Positions 54,373 through 63,338 of a DNA stretch of 64,000 nt are shown piece by piece. A program made the position numbers and the translations under genes. A model generated the notes under the pieces. The model was not told the origin of the DNA. It saw only the letters and a program-made list of their open reading frames with translations, and made no database searches. The stretch's first letter is position 1. Each line of letters starts with the position of its first letter. Origin of the DNA: Enterococcus viikkiensis (lineage in GTDB: Bacteria > Bacillota > Bacilli > Lactobacillales > Enterococcaceae); contig NZ_BJDW01000011.1 of NCBI RefSeq assembly GCF_005405345.1, forward strand, positions 1 through 64,000, read 5' to 3'.

Positions 54373-54798
54373 CTAGGCAAGGCTTTGTTTTTCTAAATCT
54401 AAATAAATCAAAATCTTAGACATCTCTTTAGAAGTCAGACGTCTGACCTCACGAGGAATAAATTGATGAATCTCATCTTGATTGTACCCTACTTGTAAAT
54501 GACGCTCGTCTAAAATAATTGGCCTGCGTAATAACGTTGGGTGTTTTTCAATCAACTCAACCAGCTCATTGAAAGATAATTCATCAAAATCAATATTAAG
54601 TTTTTCATAGACCTTAGAACGAGTCGAGATAATCTCATCCGTCCCTGTCTCCGTCAAGCAAAGGATTTCCTTGATTTCTTCTTTATTCAAGGGACGAGAA
54701 AAAATATTTCTTTCCTCAAATGGAAGTTCTTGTTCGATTAACCATGATTTTGCTTTACGGCAAGAAGTACAACTCGGAGAAGTATACAATTTAATCAT
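54373..54798 (-). CDS. Spx/MgsR-family regulator
   Basis: A 141-residue thioredoxin-fold transcription regulator that binds the RNA polymerase alpha C-terminal domain. It has the redox switch C10-TS-C13, the family RSKVYEKL-like segment and LLRRPIILDERHLQVGYN with the conserved RPI region. AAAGGTG precedes the start. Enterococci carry several Spx paralogues; which one this is cannot be told by eye. Confidence 0.85.
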   Translation of the reverse strand: MIKLYTSPSCTSCRKAKSWLIEQELPFEERNIFSRPLNKEEIKEILCLTETGTDEIISTRSKVYEKLNIDFDELSFNELVELIEKHPTLLRRPIILDERHLQVGYNQDEIHQFIPREVRRLTSKEMSKILIYLDLEKQSLA

Positions 54799-55212
54799 CT
54801 GCTAAACACCTTTCTTTAACTTTTTATTTTTTGTTAATCTCAGCTAACTTATATATCAACCATACAACATTCTTTCCTTTTTGTTAAATGGATCCAGATC
54901 AAAAATGACTAAAAAAATACTTTTTAGCGACAATTGTAATTTTTTATATAACTTTCCAACAGAATCATTCTAAACAAAGAATTGAACTACATTTAACGTC
55001 AATATACTGATTAACGCAATTTTTACACTTTGATCTATACCAGTTAGATAACAATTTGTATCCTGTCAGTTGTTTTTTAATCAATAAAGTCTTTACTAGT
55101 GTAAAAAATGATTGAATACTATTTTTAAGCTATTTTCGTAAATTAGTCTCAGGAATACCGCTAAAAAATGTGTGTTAAAAAGGAAAGTTAGCCCTTTTAA
55201 AAATAGCCATCA

Positions 55213-55390
55213 CTAGTTGATGAGTGAAACTTGAACATAAAAATGCTCAATCACTTTTGATGATTGAGCGAAAAACTTGCTTTCTCCAATTGTTGCAACA
55301 AACGTCTTTAAATCAAGTTCGGCTGGATAAATTATACGAAAATCTTCTGGTGCAAATCCATCAAAATCAAAATAGCTCCTACTTCTTAAA
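55213..55390 (-). pseudogene. C-terminal remnant of an unrecognised gene
   Basis: The - strand reads SYFDFDGFAPEDFRIIYPAE, LDLKTFVATIGESKFFAQSS, KVIEHFYVQVSLIN then TAG. The composition looks like real protein but there is no start and frames upstream (ETTKGLEKALSVAIDRSSSG) are out of phase. Family not recognised. A TGATTGAGC hairpin lies inside it. Confidence 0.35.
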
Positions 55391-55639
55391 TGTTATTTTA
55401 CCCAGTATGAGCAGCTGACCAAAGAATTCCTAAATTGCCGTCATATTGACTATTAAAATAGTCAAAAGGCCGCTGGAAGATCGATCAATTGCCACCGATA
55501 AGGCCTTTTCTAAACCCTTCGTTGTTTCTGCTAATTATTACAAAAACAGCCTGCTACTCTATTTTCAACAACAGTTACTTTAATCTTTCGCTAAACCATG
55601 ACCGCATGTTTTGATCATTCCAGCAATCTCATAGGTACT

Positions 55640-55683
55640 CAAAAAAAGCACTCTGAAACTGACGATTTCGCCCTTCAGAGTAC
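55640..55683 (-). terminator. Terminator of the MATE gene
   Basis: ACTCTGAA and TTCAGAGT stem on the - strand with GCTTTTTTT following, immediately after the stop codon. Confidence 0.8.
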
Positions 55684-55688
55684 TACTT

Positions 55689-56993
55689 TCATGTTTCCAC
55701 ATTCAGTTTTGAAGCGTTAATGGCCGCTTTTTGATACTTCCGCAAAAAGAAAAATGAAACAAATAACGTAAGTCCTTCAGTTATCGGCAAGCTGATCCAA
55801 GCTCCTGTCAGACCCCAAAGCGCGGCTAAAATAATCACCAACGGAACCAACAAAAAATAGCCGCGGAACAAAGACAGCGCAAAGGCTTGTTTAGCGTGAC
55901 CAATCGCCGAAAAGAAGATACTGAATACCACATTTAACGATGAACCAAACAACGAGATAAAAAAGATTGGAATCCCGTAAGCAGCTAATTGAATCAGCTG
56001 CGGGTCATTTTCACTATTGAAGGCAGCAATGATTGGGTATTTTAGGAAAAATAGAATCAAATAGAATATTACTGCCATAATGAAACTAGTTTTTAAACCA
56101 AAGATCAAATTTTTTTGAATCGTCAAGGGTTCCTTTTTATTCGCGGCACGACTAATCACTGGCTGAATTCCTTGAGCTACTCCGGTAAATAACGACAAGG
56201 CAACAACTAGAATATTCGCCAGCACTCCATAAGCCGCGATCACGATATCCCCGCCTAATCCAAGCAACACTTGATTGAAAACTAAGATGCTGACACCAGT
56301 GCTCATCTCCGCCAAAAACGAAGATAGCCCTAATTGAATACTCTTAGTCACTGTTTTTAGTTGTGGTTTCACCCAGCTCAACGACAACTGCCGCTTTGAA
56401 AAATTGCGATGAGTACTTAAAATAGCCAGACTAAGAACCGGGGACAACACCGTAGCAAGTGCAGCACCTGCCATGCCCATATCCAATGGGAAAATGAAAA
56501 TATAATCAAAGATAATATTAAAAATACTAGATAAAAGCATTGCTTTCATTGCTAGTTGCGGATTTTGATCATTTCGAACAAAGGCCAGACACAAATTATT
56601 CAAGATAAAAAAGGGTGCCATTGTCAAAATAAAGCGCATATAAAGCGTCGTCAAGTCCACGGTTGCACCGCTAGCTCCTAATGCGAGCGCAAACGGACGA
56701 CTGAAAAAGATTCCCAGCGCTGTAAAAAGCAGCCCAATGAAGCCCCCAACAATCACTAACTGTGAAAAGTAGTTGACGCTTCGTCCTTTCAACGCAAACA
56801 AGGTTGCGCCCCCCATTCCTAACAGTAAACCAATCCCTGTCAACAAATTAAACAGTGGTAGGGCGATATTTAGCGCCGCCAATCCTAAAACCCCAACACC
56901 ATTGGCGATAAAAAAAGTATCCGCCAAAATATACAGCGACAATCCCAACGTACTTAAGACACTTTTCGTCACATAACCTTTGATTTCATCCAT
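55689..56993 (-). CDS. MATE family efflux transporter
   Basis: Multidrug/organic-cation antiporter of 434 residues with 12 predicted membrane helices in two pseudo-symmetric halves (ALNIALPLFNLLTGIGLLLG in the first, ALSLFTGVAQGIQPVISRAA in the second). GGAGG precedes the ATG at 56993. The leader between promoter (57105-57133) and start contains a strong intrinsic terminator (57006-57056), so expression is probably controlled by attenuation. A GNAT acetyltransferase gene lies just upstream on the same strand. Confidence 0.9.
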   Translation of the reverse strand: MDEIKGYVTKSVLSTLGLSLYILADTFFIANGVGVLGLAALNIALPLFNLLTGIGLLLGMGGATLFALKGRSVNYFSQLVIVGGFIGLLFTALGIFFSRPFALALGASGATVDLTTLYMRFILTMAPFFILNNLCLAFVRNDQNPQLAMKAMLLSSIFNIIFDYIFIFPLDMGMAGAALATVLSPVLSLAILSTHRNFSKRQLSLSWVKPQLKTVTKSIQLGLSSFLAEMSTGVSILVFNQVLLGLGGDIVIAAYGVLANILVVALSLFTGVAQGIQPVISRAANKKEPLTIQKNLIFGLKTSFIMAVIFYLILFFLKYPIIAAFNSENDPQLIQLAAYGIPIFFISLFGSSLNVVFSIFFSAIGHAKQAFALSLFRGYFLLVPLVIILAALWGLTGAWISLPITEGLTLFVSFFFLRKYQKAAINASKLNVET

Positions 56994-57005
56994 ACAAATT
57001 CCTCC

Positions 57006-57056
57006 AAAAAAAAGAGCATCCTACCCTCCAATGGCCTATGGGGTAGGCTGCTGCTC
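57006..57056 (-). promoter_or_regulatory. Intrinsic terminator in the MATE leader (attenuator)
   Basis: On the - strand GAGCA-N4-CCTACCC and GGGTAGG-A-TGCTC form a 12-bp stem followed by eight T, ending about 12 bp before the MATE start codon. A competing AACAAAA/TTTTGTT hairpin (57062-57083) lies just ahead. The layout is that of a leader in which transcription stops unless relieved by a signal. Confidence 0.75.
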
Positions 57057-57104
57057 AAAACAAAACCCGGCGATTTTGTTAAAAGTTCTTCATAATTTTA
57101 TTTC

Positions 57105-57133
57105 ATTCTAGCAACAAATAGATAAAAAGGCAA
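57105..57133 (-). promoter_or_regulatory. Promoter of the MATE gene
   Basis: TTGCCT (plus-strand AGGCAA at 57128-57133) and TAGAAT (57105-57110) are 17 bp apart on the - strand, giving a leader of about 105 nt. Confidence 0.6.
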
Positions 57134-57143
57134 TCCTCAAGAA

Positions 57144-57590
57144 TTAACTCTCTAAATACAGGATTCGTTCGCCGTTTTCCGGATCATCTTGCTGACTGTC
57201 AATGAATCCGAAACGTTGATAATAAGGAATAATTTTTTTGTTTTCATCATGAACACTCAAATAAATTCGTGCAATCTGGTATTGTTGCTTCATATGCGTG
57301 ATCAGTATAGGCAAAAACAAACTGCCATATCCCTCGCCTTGAAATTCAGCCCCGATCATAAATCGATCCAGCCACATTTCTTTGCCTTTCTTCGCGCCAA
57401 TCATCGCAAACCCAACGATCGTTCTTTCGTGATAAAGTGCTAAGGGATGCCATTGAAGCGAGGAATCATAGGCCGCTTCTAATAACGATTGGTCATTACT
57501 TTCGATGAAGCTATGTTGGTTTGGTGAAACAGAAAGCGCGACGACTTCCCGCCAATTTGATTCGTCTACCGCTTTGATAGATACGTTCAC
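57144..57590 (-). CDS. GNAT acetyltransferase (spermidine acetyltransferase-like)
   Basis: A 148-residue Gcn5-related N-acetyltransferase. Acetyl-CoA binding motif A is MIGAEFQGEGYGSLFLPILI and motif B ENKKIIPYYQRFGF. VVALSVSPNQHSFIESNDQS at the N-terminus resembles BltD/PaiA-type spermine/spermidine acetyltransferases. The likely start is GTG at 57590, 8 bp after GGAGG; an ATG at 57605 overlaps that site. In B. subtilis bltD stands beside the exporter gene blt; here the neighbour is a MATE exporter. Confidence 0.85.
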   Translation of the reverse strand: MNVSIKAVDESNWREVVALSVSPNQHSFIESNDQSLLEAAYDSSLQWHPLALYHERTIVGFAMIGAKKGKEMWLDRFMIGAEFQGEGYGSLFLPILITHMKQQYQIARIYLSVHDENKKIIPYYQRFGFIDSQQDDPENGERILYLES

Positions 57591-57693
57591 TGCTTGCCCC
57601 TCCATTCATGGTTTCTTACTCACCCTATCAAACGCCACTATAATTTTCAATAATTAAACGATTCCACTGATTATTTAATCTCCGAACTGTTGG

Positions 57694-57726
57694 CACAAAA
57701 ACAGGATGAGTCTCCTCATCCTGTTT
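57694..57726 (-). terminator. Terminator of the pilus operon
   Basis: AAACAGGATGAG and CTCATCCTGTTT are exact complements with TTTG following on the - strand, 16 bp after the backbone-pilin stop. Confidence 0.85.
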
Positions 57727-57741
57727 AATCAATTACTCTTT

Positions 57742-59406
57742 CTATGCTGCGGTGTGTTGTACTTTACGATAGCGGAAGTATGCGAATGTCATTAATCCTA
57801 ATCCGACTACTAGAAACGCTAAGATCCCTGTTCCACCAGTAGAGGGCAAGAAGCCGCCTTTAGAAACGTTTGGGACGTCGTATTCCAGTGCTTTTTCCGA
57901 ATAAGATCCCGCTTCAATTTTAAATGCTTTGTCTTCTGTCAACAACTGGAAACCATGAGGGGCTTTTGTTTCTTTTAACTTGTAATCCCCTGCTGCTAGA
58001 CCTGTCACTTCAAATTTTCCGTCGACCCCAGAAACAAATTCTTTCGCGTCGCCAATTGTAGTTGTCCAACTCGGTGCGTTCGTGTTACTCGCTTGTTTCA
58101 AGTATTCTTTAGCTGTTGTGCCATTGTCGTCTACTTCTCTGTAAATAACAAATATCGCACCTTGCAATCCTTGATCTGTTTTTCCTGCTTCATGTTTGAA
58201 GAACTTCGCTCCACCAGTTGCAATCCCAGGAACTTCTTTGTCGTTCTCCCGATTGTCTTCTTGACCACCACTGTGTTCCATGTTGACTAAAAAATCATTT
58301 TCGACTTTCACATCAACTTGTGTTTCTTTCGTAAATGATACCCCGTAAACCACTTCCATTTTTTGACCGGCATATTGTTTTAAAAATTCTGCAGTTGCTT
58401 TTGATTCATTGAATTTCGTTGCATTGCCATTGCTTTTTTCATCGTTCAATTTCGCTGCCAAAGTGAATCCTGCCTTATCCGCATAAGGATCGGCCGTGTT
58501 TACTTCAGTTAACGTCATTTTATCCATGAATGCCGTTTTAGCCGCACCGGTTAACTCAGTACCTCCGATAATAATTTTTGAAATACCTTCAAATTTCAAT
58601 CCAGTCACTGATACTTCATCTTTAAGTTGGAATTTTGTATAACGTGTTTGATCGATCCCCGTTGCGCCAACATCATGTAATATTTCACCAATTTGACTTG
58701 GAATTGCAAATGATGCTTTGTAGCTAATAACTTTACCGATATCGTAAATATAGTAGCCATCTGAAGGTACTGGTAAAGCTTCGCCAGCGTCATCTAACAA
58801 ATCTTTTTTAGGATTTTCTTTGTCAGTTAGTTTATTTTTCGGGTACAAATGAATGTCTTCAATTTCAGTTGTTCCATCTGTGTCCATTGCTGGTAAAACC
58901 AATAACGTTGGATAACCTGCATAATCCGTATACCCTGCAGGAATGTCTTCTTTAAAGAAGTATACTTTGTAAATTCCTCCATCCGTACGTTTTGGTAACG
59001 TACCAAAAGTTACATTTCCATTATCGTCGGTAACTCCCGAAGCTGCAGCAGGTGTTGCCGCAGGTGCATCCGATAATTTGAAAGCAGCGACTACCTCTTT
59101 TATCGCTTTTTTATAATCAGATTCTGTTTTTAACTTATTGTCTAAGGCTTTATAAAAATCTTCAGTAACATCATAAGGTGTAAACGTTACCCCCTTCAGT
59201 CCTTGAAAATGATCGAATAAATTATTGACCTTTCCATCATTTTGGATTGCGGTTGGAAATTCATCCATTTTCTTCTTATGCAACGTCACACTGACTGTCT
59301 CCCCAGCTGCGGAAGCTTCATTACCAAAACCGACGAATCCCGCAATCAATGACCCCACACATAACAGCGCCATGATAAAACTTATAACTTTCCCTCTATT
59401 CTTCAT
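57742..59406 (-). CDS. Backbone (major) pilin, LPXTG-anchored
   Basis: Sortase-assembled pilus shaft subunit of 554 residues. It has a signal peptide (1-33), N-terminal domain with the pilin-motif-like IEDIHLYPKN whose Lys (about 190) would be cross-linked, middle Ig-like domains, a C-terminal SpaA-type domain with E-box YKLKETKAPHGF (about 478-490) and a sorting signal LPSTG (about 518) followed by a helix and RYRKVQ. Domain order matches EbpC-type pilins. It is the last gene of the three-gene operon and is followed by a terminator, not by the class C sortase expected at this place. Confidence 0.9.
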   Translation of the reverse strand: MKNRGKVISFIMALLCVGSLIAGFVGFGNEASAAGETVSVTLHKKKMDEFPTAIQNDGKVNNLFDHFQGLKGVTFTPYDVTEDFYKALDNKLKTESDYKKAIKEVVAAFKLSDAPAATPAAASGVTDDNGNVTFGTLPKRTDGGIYKVYFFKEDIPAGYTDYAGYPTLLVLPAMDTDGTTEIEDIHLYPKNKLTDKENPKKDLLDDAGEALPVPSDGYYIYDIGKVISYKASFAIPSQIGEILHDVGATGIDQTRYTKFQLKDEVSVTGLKFEGISKIIIGGTELTGAAKTAFMDKMTLTEVNTADPYADKAGFTLAAKLNDEKSNGNATKFNESKATAEFLKQYAGQKMEVVYGVSFTKETQVDVKVENDFLVNMEHSGGQEDNRENDKEVPGIATGGAKFFKHEAGKTDQGLQGAIFVIYREVDDNGTTAKEYLKQASNTNAPSWTTTIGDAKEFVSGVDGKFEVTGLAAGDYKLKETKAPHGFQLLTEDKAFKIEAGSYSEKALEYDVPNVSKGGFLPSTGGTGILAFLVVGLGLMTFAYFRYRKVQHTAA

Positions 59407-59417
59407 TGTTTTTCCCC

Positions 59418-60107
59418 CTATTTTCTTTTTTTCATTTTTTGCAAACCCATTAAACCAACCATCACTAAAACTAAGCCTATTCTGCTAAAGTCTCGAACTA
59501 CATCATTCGTTGATGGGTAGCTCTTTTCTAACTTTAGAAATTCCTTCGGTGTGCTGGACCTTTCCGTTTCCAACGGTGACGTTGGCTCTGCAAGTTGATC
59601 CGACCCTTTGTCTAGATATTTTCCATAAATCAGTAGGCGTTGCACTTCTTCCCCAGTTTCCGGATGTTGTTGCGGCAAATATAAAATGATCGGTAGCATC
59701 TGGTAGTCGCCTTCTTCACCACTGGCCAAGATTAGATAGGCCGCATCTTTTCCATCCTGGTACCGAGGAACATCAAATGAGACGTTCCCGCTACCATCGA
59801 CCAAATAGGACGCTTCATTCACTTTCGTCAAGTGTTCCTGTTCTACAAATGATGTTAGCTTCTCTTTATTTGGGTACGTGTTCAACAAATATTCTTTAGC
59901 CTGTTTTTCAGCCCCTTTGTGTGTACCCCGCCATTGTGTCAAATCGTAAACTTCGAATGATAACTTCTCTGTCCCGGCTACTTTTCCCCCTTTTTCTGAC
60001 CATGTGTGAATCCATAAATCCACCTGTTCCTCTGCTCCAAATGCGGTTCCTCCCAAAATGACTATCCCTAGAAGGAGGGCTATGAGAAATGAAAGTCCTC
60101 TTCTCAT
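59418..60107 (-). CDS. Minor pilin, probable wall-anchor subunit
   Basis: A 229-residue secreted protein with a signal peptide (1-24), a pilin-like domain (LSFEVYDLTQW, VPRYQDGKDAAYLILA) and a C-terminal signal in which LPXTG is replaced by YPSTN (about residue 197), followed by the hydrophobic IGLVLVMVGLMGL and KMKKRK. Small pilins in this middle position (EbpB in E. faecalis) usually link the fibre to the wall. The altered motif may need a particular sortase. It sits 3 bp after the tip gene and 11 bp before the backbone gene. Confidence 0.82.
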   Translation of the reverse strand: MRRGLSFLIALLLGIVILGGTAFGAEEQVDLWIHTWSEKGGKVAGTEKLSFEVYDLTQWRGTHKGAEKQAKEYLLNTYPNKEKLTSFVEQEHLTKVNEASYLVDGSGNVSFDVPRYQDGKDAAYLILASGEEGDYQMLPIILYLPQQHPETGEEVQRLLIYGKYLDKGSDQLAEPTSPLETERSSTPKEFLKLEKSYPSTNDVVRDFSRIGLVLVMVGLMGLQKMKKRK

Positions 60108-60110
60108 TTT

Positions 60111-63100
60111 CTAGCCCTCCCTTCTATTTCGGATCAGAAAGAGCCCACTTGTTACGACCCCGGCAATGCTTAGTCCGAACGCAACTAACATAAACGCCCC
60201 AATTCCTTTCTCCCCCGTTGCAGGTAATAAGCCACCCGTTCGCTTATTCCAAACTTTCACGAAAATACTATTTCCACTACTACTAATACGCCCTTCACCA
60301 GAAACATCTTTATGATCTTCAAAGGTGACTATTCCATCTTGTGCAATAGTAAAAAGGACGGGATCGGTGATTTTGTTATACCCCGCAGGACTTTCTGTCT
60401 CTTCTAGCACATACTCTCCTGGTCGAAGCCCTTGAAATTCAAATGAAGACCCGTTCGATCTTGTTTCTTGATAGTTCGGCCCCGTTAGTTTAAAGCTAGC
60501 CCCTTCAAGTGCGCTATCGCTCTCATCTACCTTCAAGAGGGTCATTGAATAATCTTTCAATTTATTCTTTACGCTATCATCACCTGTAACATTCACTACT
60601 TGGATAGCCAACGTTTGCCCATCAGTACTCTCAGTAACAACCATCTCCAAATTATCCATCTTCTGAAAACCAATCGGGACATAGGTTTCCTCGACAACAA
60701 ATTCTCCTGTCGTTAACCCCTTGATCGCTACTTTCCCATTTTTATCCGGTGTGAGATTTTCACTTACGATTTTTCCGTCAGTTTTACGTTTAACCTTAAA
60801 TTTAGGGAGATCATTCTTAAATGGTGTCTTTCCATCTTCCATAAATTTCTTGAATTCATAGTCCTCTTTATTCAAGGTATTCGTAATGGTGATTCCCCCA
60901 CTGACTAACTCCGATTGATAAAAGGATGCTTGATTTATAGTTGGCGACCGATATCCTGGTGTTCGAGTAGGCTCAGTCACTCGATAAAGGTTTCCGGCAC
61001 CCCCTTCGACTGGGTCAAACTTTCCTTTCCATTGTTCACTTGCTTTCAATTCTTTGGTCTGGATCACTTTCCAAGAGCCTTGATCTAAAAACTCTAAATG
61101 GGTTGTGACGCTGACTGGACGTTTCTTCCAGTAATCATTTTCATTTTCCGGACCTGCCTTGTCTTCCCAAATCTTTTCCACTGGAATCACAAAACGATCG
61201 TCCTTGCTACGAACGGAGGGAACTGCGAAATCAAGTTTATCTGTTGTCCGTTCTGGTGTCGGCTCTAAGGTCGTTCGTTTATTCGTGGGATACCAACGGG
61301 TTGAAACAAATCCTGACACATTCGTTTTCAAACGTACTGTGTATTCGACTTCAATCTCTTGGTTATCTGTTAAATTAATATTACTTACATTAATTTGTCT
61401 GTTGCTGTTCACTGTGGCTAATTTTGCCATATCCGCGCTATTAATTGCCTTAGCACCATTTGGGACTTGGCTCACTACCGGATCTTTACCATTTCCCATG
61501 ACAAGCTCCACCATATCCCCCAATGGATCGGTGATAATTCCCTGATCCGCTGTACGAATAACCGTTTGGTACCAAGATTTAATATCTTCTGTTAAATCTG
61601 ATGCACTCGTTGAATGATGAAACAGGTAGTCACTCTCATTATAGGTGGTAGCGTTTGCCTTACGACTCGCCATTTTGTATAATCCTTCCAACAAAACACT
61701 TTCTGGATGATCTCCCATTGGCGAGGTGATTTGTACCGCTACGGTATGGATTTCGATTCCCGCCTTTTTTAATTGATAAGCAGTCGAGTTGGTTGTAGTG
61801 ATATGACTACTCACCGGAAAACCGTCAACATACATTCTAGGAAATTTTGTTTTATTTCCACCACTACTTAGCGTTTTACCGGGATTGTAATTAGGTTTAT
61901 TGCCCGCGTCAAAACTGGTAATTAGCGTCGGATCATAATACATCAAATTTTCTAACACCGCAGTTCGAGGTGCCCAACTGGCCGTTGGTGCACCATCGGT
62001 CAATACGAATAATAATTGGTGACGATTTTCATTTAAATTGGTTGCCGGATCATTGAAAATATCCACCGCTTCTTGTAGCCCACGCTGAGTAAATGTGTCT
62101 CCAGCCGGATCAAGGCTACTATAATCAGATTTCATCTTATCCCAGTCATTAGTATTACTAGATAATTTATGTCGCGTTTTTTCATAGGTCCAATTATGAT
62201 TATTTTCAATCGCTTTGTCGTAACTAGCAAAGATATGTGCTCCAATTCGAATACCACCAGAGGAAGCATCTGCATCTTGTTTAAGTGTGTCAATGATTTT
62301 ATTGAAGGCGGCTATTGCCTGATCTTTTTTTGGTGATCCGCCAGCTTTCATCGATCCTGTATTATCCAGTAAGAAAACAATATCTACACCCGGCTTATAC
62401 GTAGTATTTCCTTTTACATTTAATTTGACCTTAAATTCATTTTCTTGAGTCGTTGCTTGCGCATATTTTCTTAGTGATAAGTTTGGAATATTAGGATCTC
62501 CATATTTAATATAGGACTGTGTATAATTATCATTTGCGACATCCCATCCCTGATTCCCGTCCCATTGTTTCGAATCTGCGTAGCCGCCTTGATGATTCAT
62601 AACAGTTGATTGGTCAGTTGGGGACCAAGCATTGGTTGGATACTGGCCCCCTGTTCCATCCGGTGTATATGTCGGCACAAAGGTGTCATAGATTGGTGCA
62701 ACCATTCGATTTTCAGAATTTATCGGTGTATTAGCGGAATCACTGCTTTGTGTGCCTTGTTCTTTTTGGGGACCGATTAGACCTTTAGAAGATGCAGTCG
62801 TCTGTGCTTCTTTCGTTCCTGCTTTTTTAATTAGACTGTTCCTCGTTTGTTTTTCATCTTTCAATTTCAAAACATAAGGCGTTTTTTGTTTCAAGATGTT
62901 CTCGTCGAACTTTCCATCTGTTTCCTCAGATACAGATTTCTGATCCATCTGTACATATAAGTGAAGTTCCTTGATAGATTTAGCAAGCTTTATTGCCATT
63001 TGCTCTTCTTGCTCTACTGAGAATTCTTTTTCAACCAACCACCCGCCGTCTTCTTTTAGAACAGCCGATTCCTGATATTTGATTGGTTTATTTTTTTCAT

Positions 63101-63338
63101 CGATTAATTTTATCTTGAGTCGTTGTTGTACTTTTTTATCTTCTGCTCGTCGTTTGAACTTCAATAACAATTGACCCTCTTCAGCTTTTTCTTCAAATTC
63201 ATAAGACATAGTCAAATAATTTTCATCAATAATGGTCTGTTGGGTCGATTCTGATTGTGCTTGTGTCGTTGAAAGAAACACCCCCGCTAAAAAAGAAAAC
63301 AGCAGTGTTACGACGACGAATAGTTTTATTTTAGGCAT
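60111..63338 (-). CDS. Pilus tip adhesin with vWA domain
   Basis: A 1075-residue surface protein like EbpA. After the signal peptide (1-28) comes a Gln/Glu-rich region and a linker, then a von Willebrand A domain with the MIDAS start VDIVFLLDNTGSMK (about 318-331). An SpaA/CnaB-type repeat region follows (about 715-1020) with isopeptide E-boxes FVVEETYVPIGF and YVLEETESPAGY. The sorting signal is LLPATGE (about 1037) followed by a helix and RNRREG. First gene of the pilus operon, so it sets operon expression. Confidence 0.9.
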   Translation of the reverse strand: MPKIKLFVVVTLLFSFLAGVFLSTTQAQSESTQQTIIDENYLTMSYEFEEKAEEGQLLLKFKRRAEDKKVQQRLKIKLIDEKNKPIKYQESAVLKEDGGWLVEKEFSVEQEEQMAIKLAKSIKELHLYVQMDQKSVSEETDGKFDENILKQKTPYVLKLKDEKQTRNSLIKKAGTKEAQTTASSKGLIGPQKEQGTQSSDSANTPINSENRMVAPIYDTFVPTYTPDGTGGQYPTNAWSPTDQSTVMNHQGGYADSKQWDGNQGWDVANDNYTQSYIKYGDPNIPNLSLRKYAQATTQENEFKVKLNVKGNTTYKPGVDIVFLLDNTGSMKAGGSPKKDQAIAAFNKIIDTLKQDADASSGGIRIGAHIFASYDKAIENNHNWTYEKTRHKLSSNTNDWDKMKSDYSSLDPAGDTFTQRGLQEAVDIFNDPATNLNENRHQLLFVLTDGAPTASWAPRTAVLENLMYYDPTLITSFDAGNKPNYNPGKTLSSGGNKTKFPRMYVDGFPVSSHITTTNSTAYQLKKAGIEIHTVAVQITSPMGDHPESVLLEGLYKMASRKANATTYNESDYLFHHSTSASDLTEDIKSWYQTVIRTADQGIITDPLGDMVELVMGNGKDPVVSQVPNGAKAINSADMAKLATVNSNRQINVSNINLTDNQEIEVEYTVRLKTNVSGFVSTRWYPTNKRTTLEPTPERTTDKLDFAVPSVRSKDDRFVIPVEKIWEDKAGPENENDYWKKRPVSVTTHLEFLDQGSWKVIQTKELKASEQWKGKFDPVEGGAGNLYRVTEPTRTPGYRSPTINQASFYQSELVSGGITITNTLNKEDYEFKKFMEDGKTPFKNDLPKFKVKRKTDGKIVSENLTPDKNGKVAIKGLTTGEFVVEETYVPIGFQKMDNLEMVVTESTDGQTLAIQVVNVTGDDSVKNKLKDYSMTLLKVDESDSALEGASFKLTGPNYQETRSNGSSFEFQGLRPGEYVLEETESPAGYNKITDPVLFTIAQDGIVTFEDHKDVSGEGRISSSGNSIFVKVWNKRTGGLLPATGEKGIGAFMLVAFGLSIAGVVTSGLFLIRNRREG

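Larger units (their letters stand above)
54799..55688. other. Gene-poor interval between spx-like and MATE genes
   Basis: About 890 bp. Between 55213 and about 55620 on the - strand there are short open stretches that look like decayed coding sequence, and two hairpins (55245-55269; 55464-55510, AAAAGGCC/GGCCTTTT). The rest is AT-rich with nothing I can support. Confidence 0.4.

Noticed and set aside
55224-55418. A 64-codon + strand open frame
   Set aside because: It is the complement of a better-looking - strand coding remnant and has no ribosome site.
57079-57093. A leader peptide MKNF ahead of the MATE gene
   Set aside because: The ATG would lie about 5 nt from the predicted transcript start with no room for a ribosome site.
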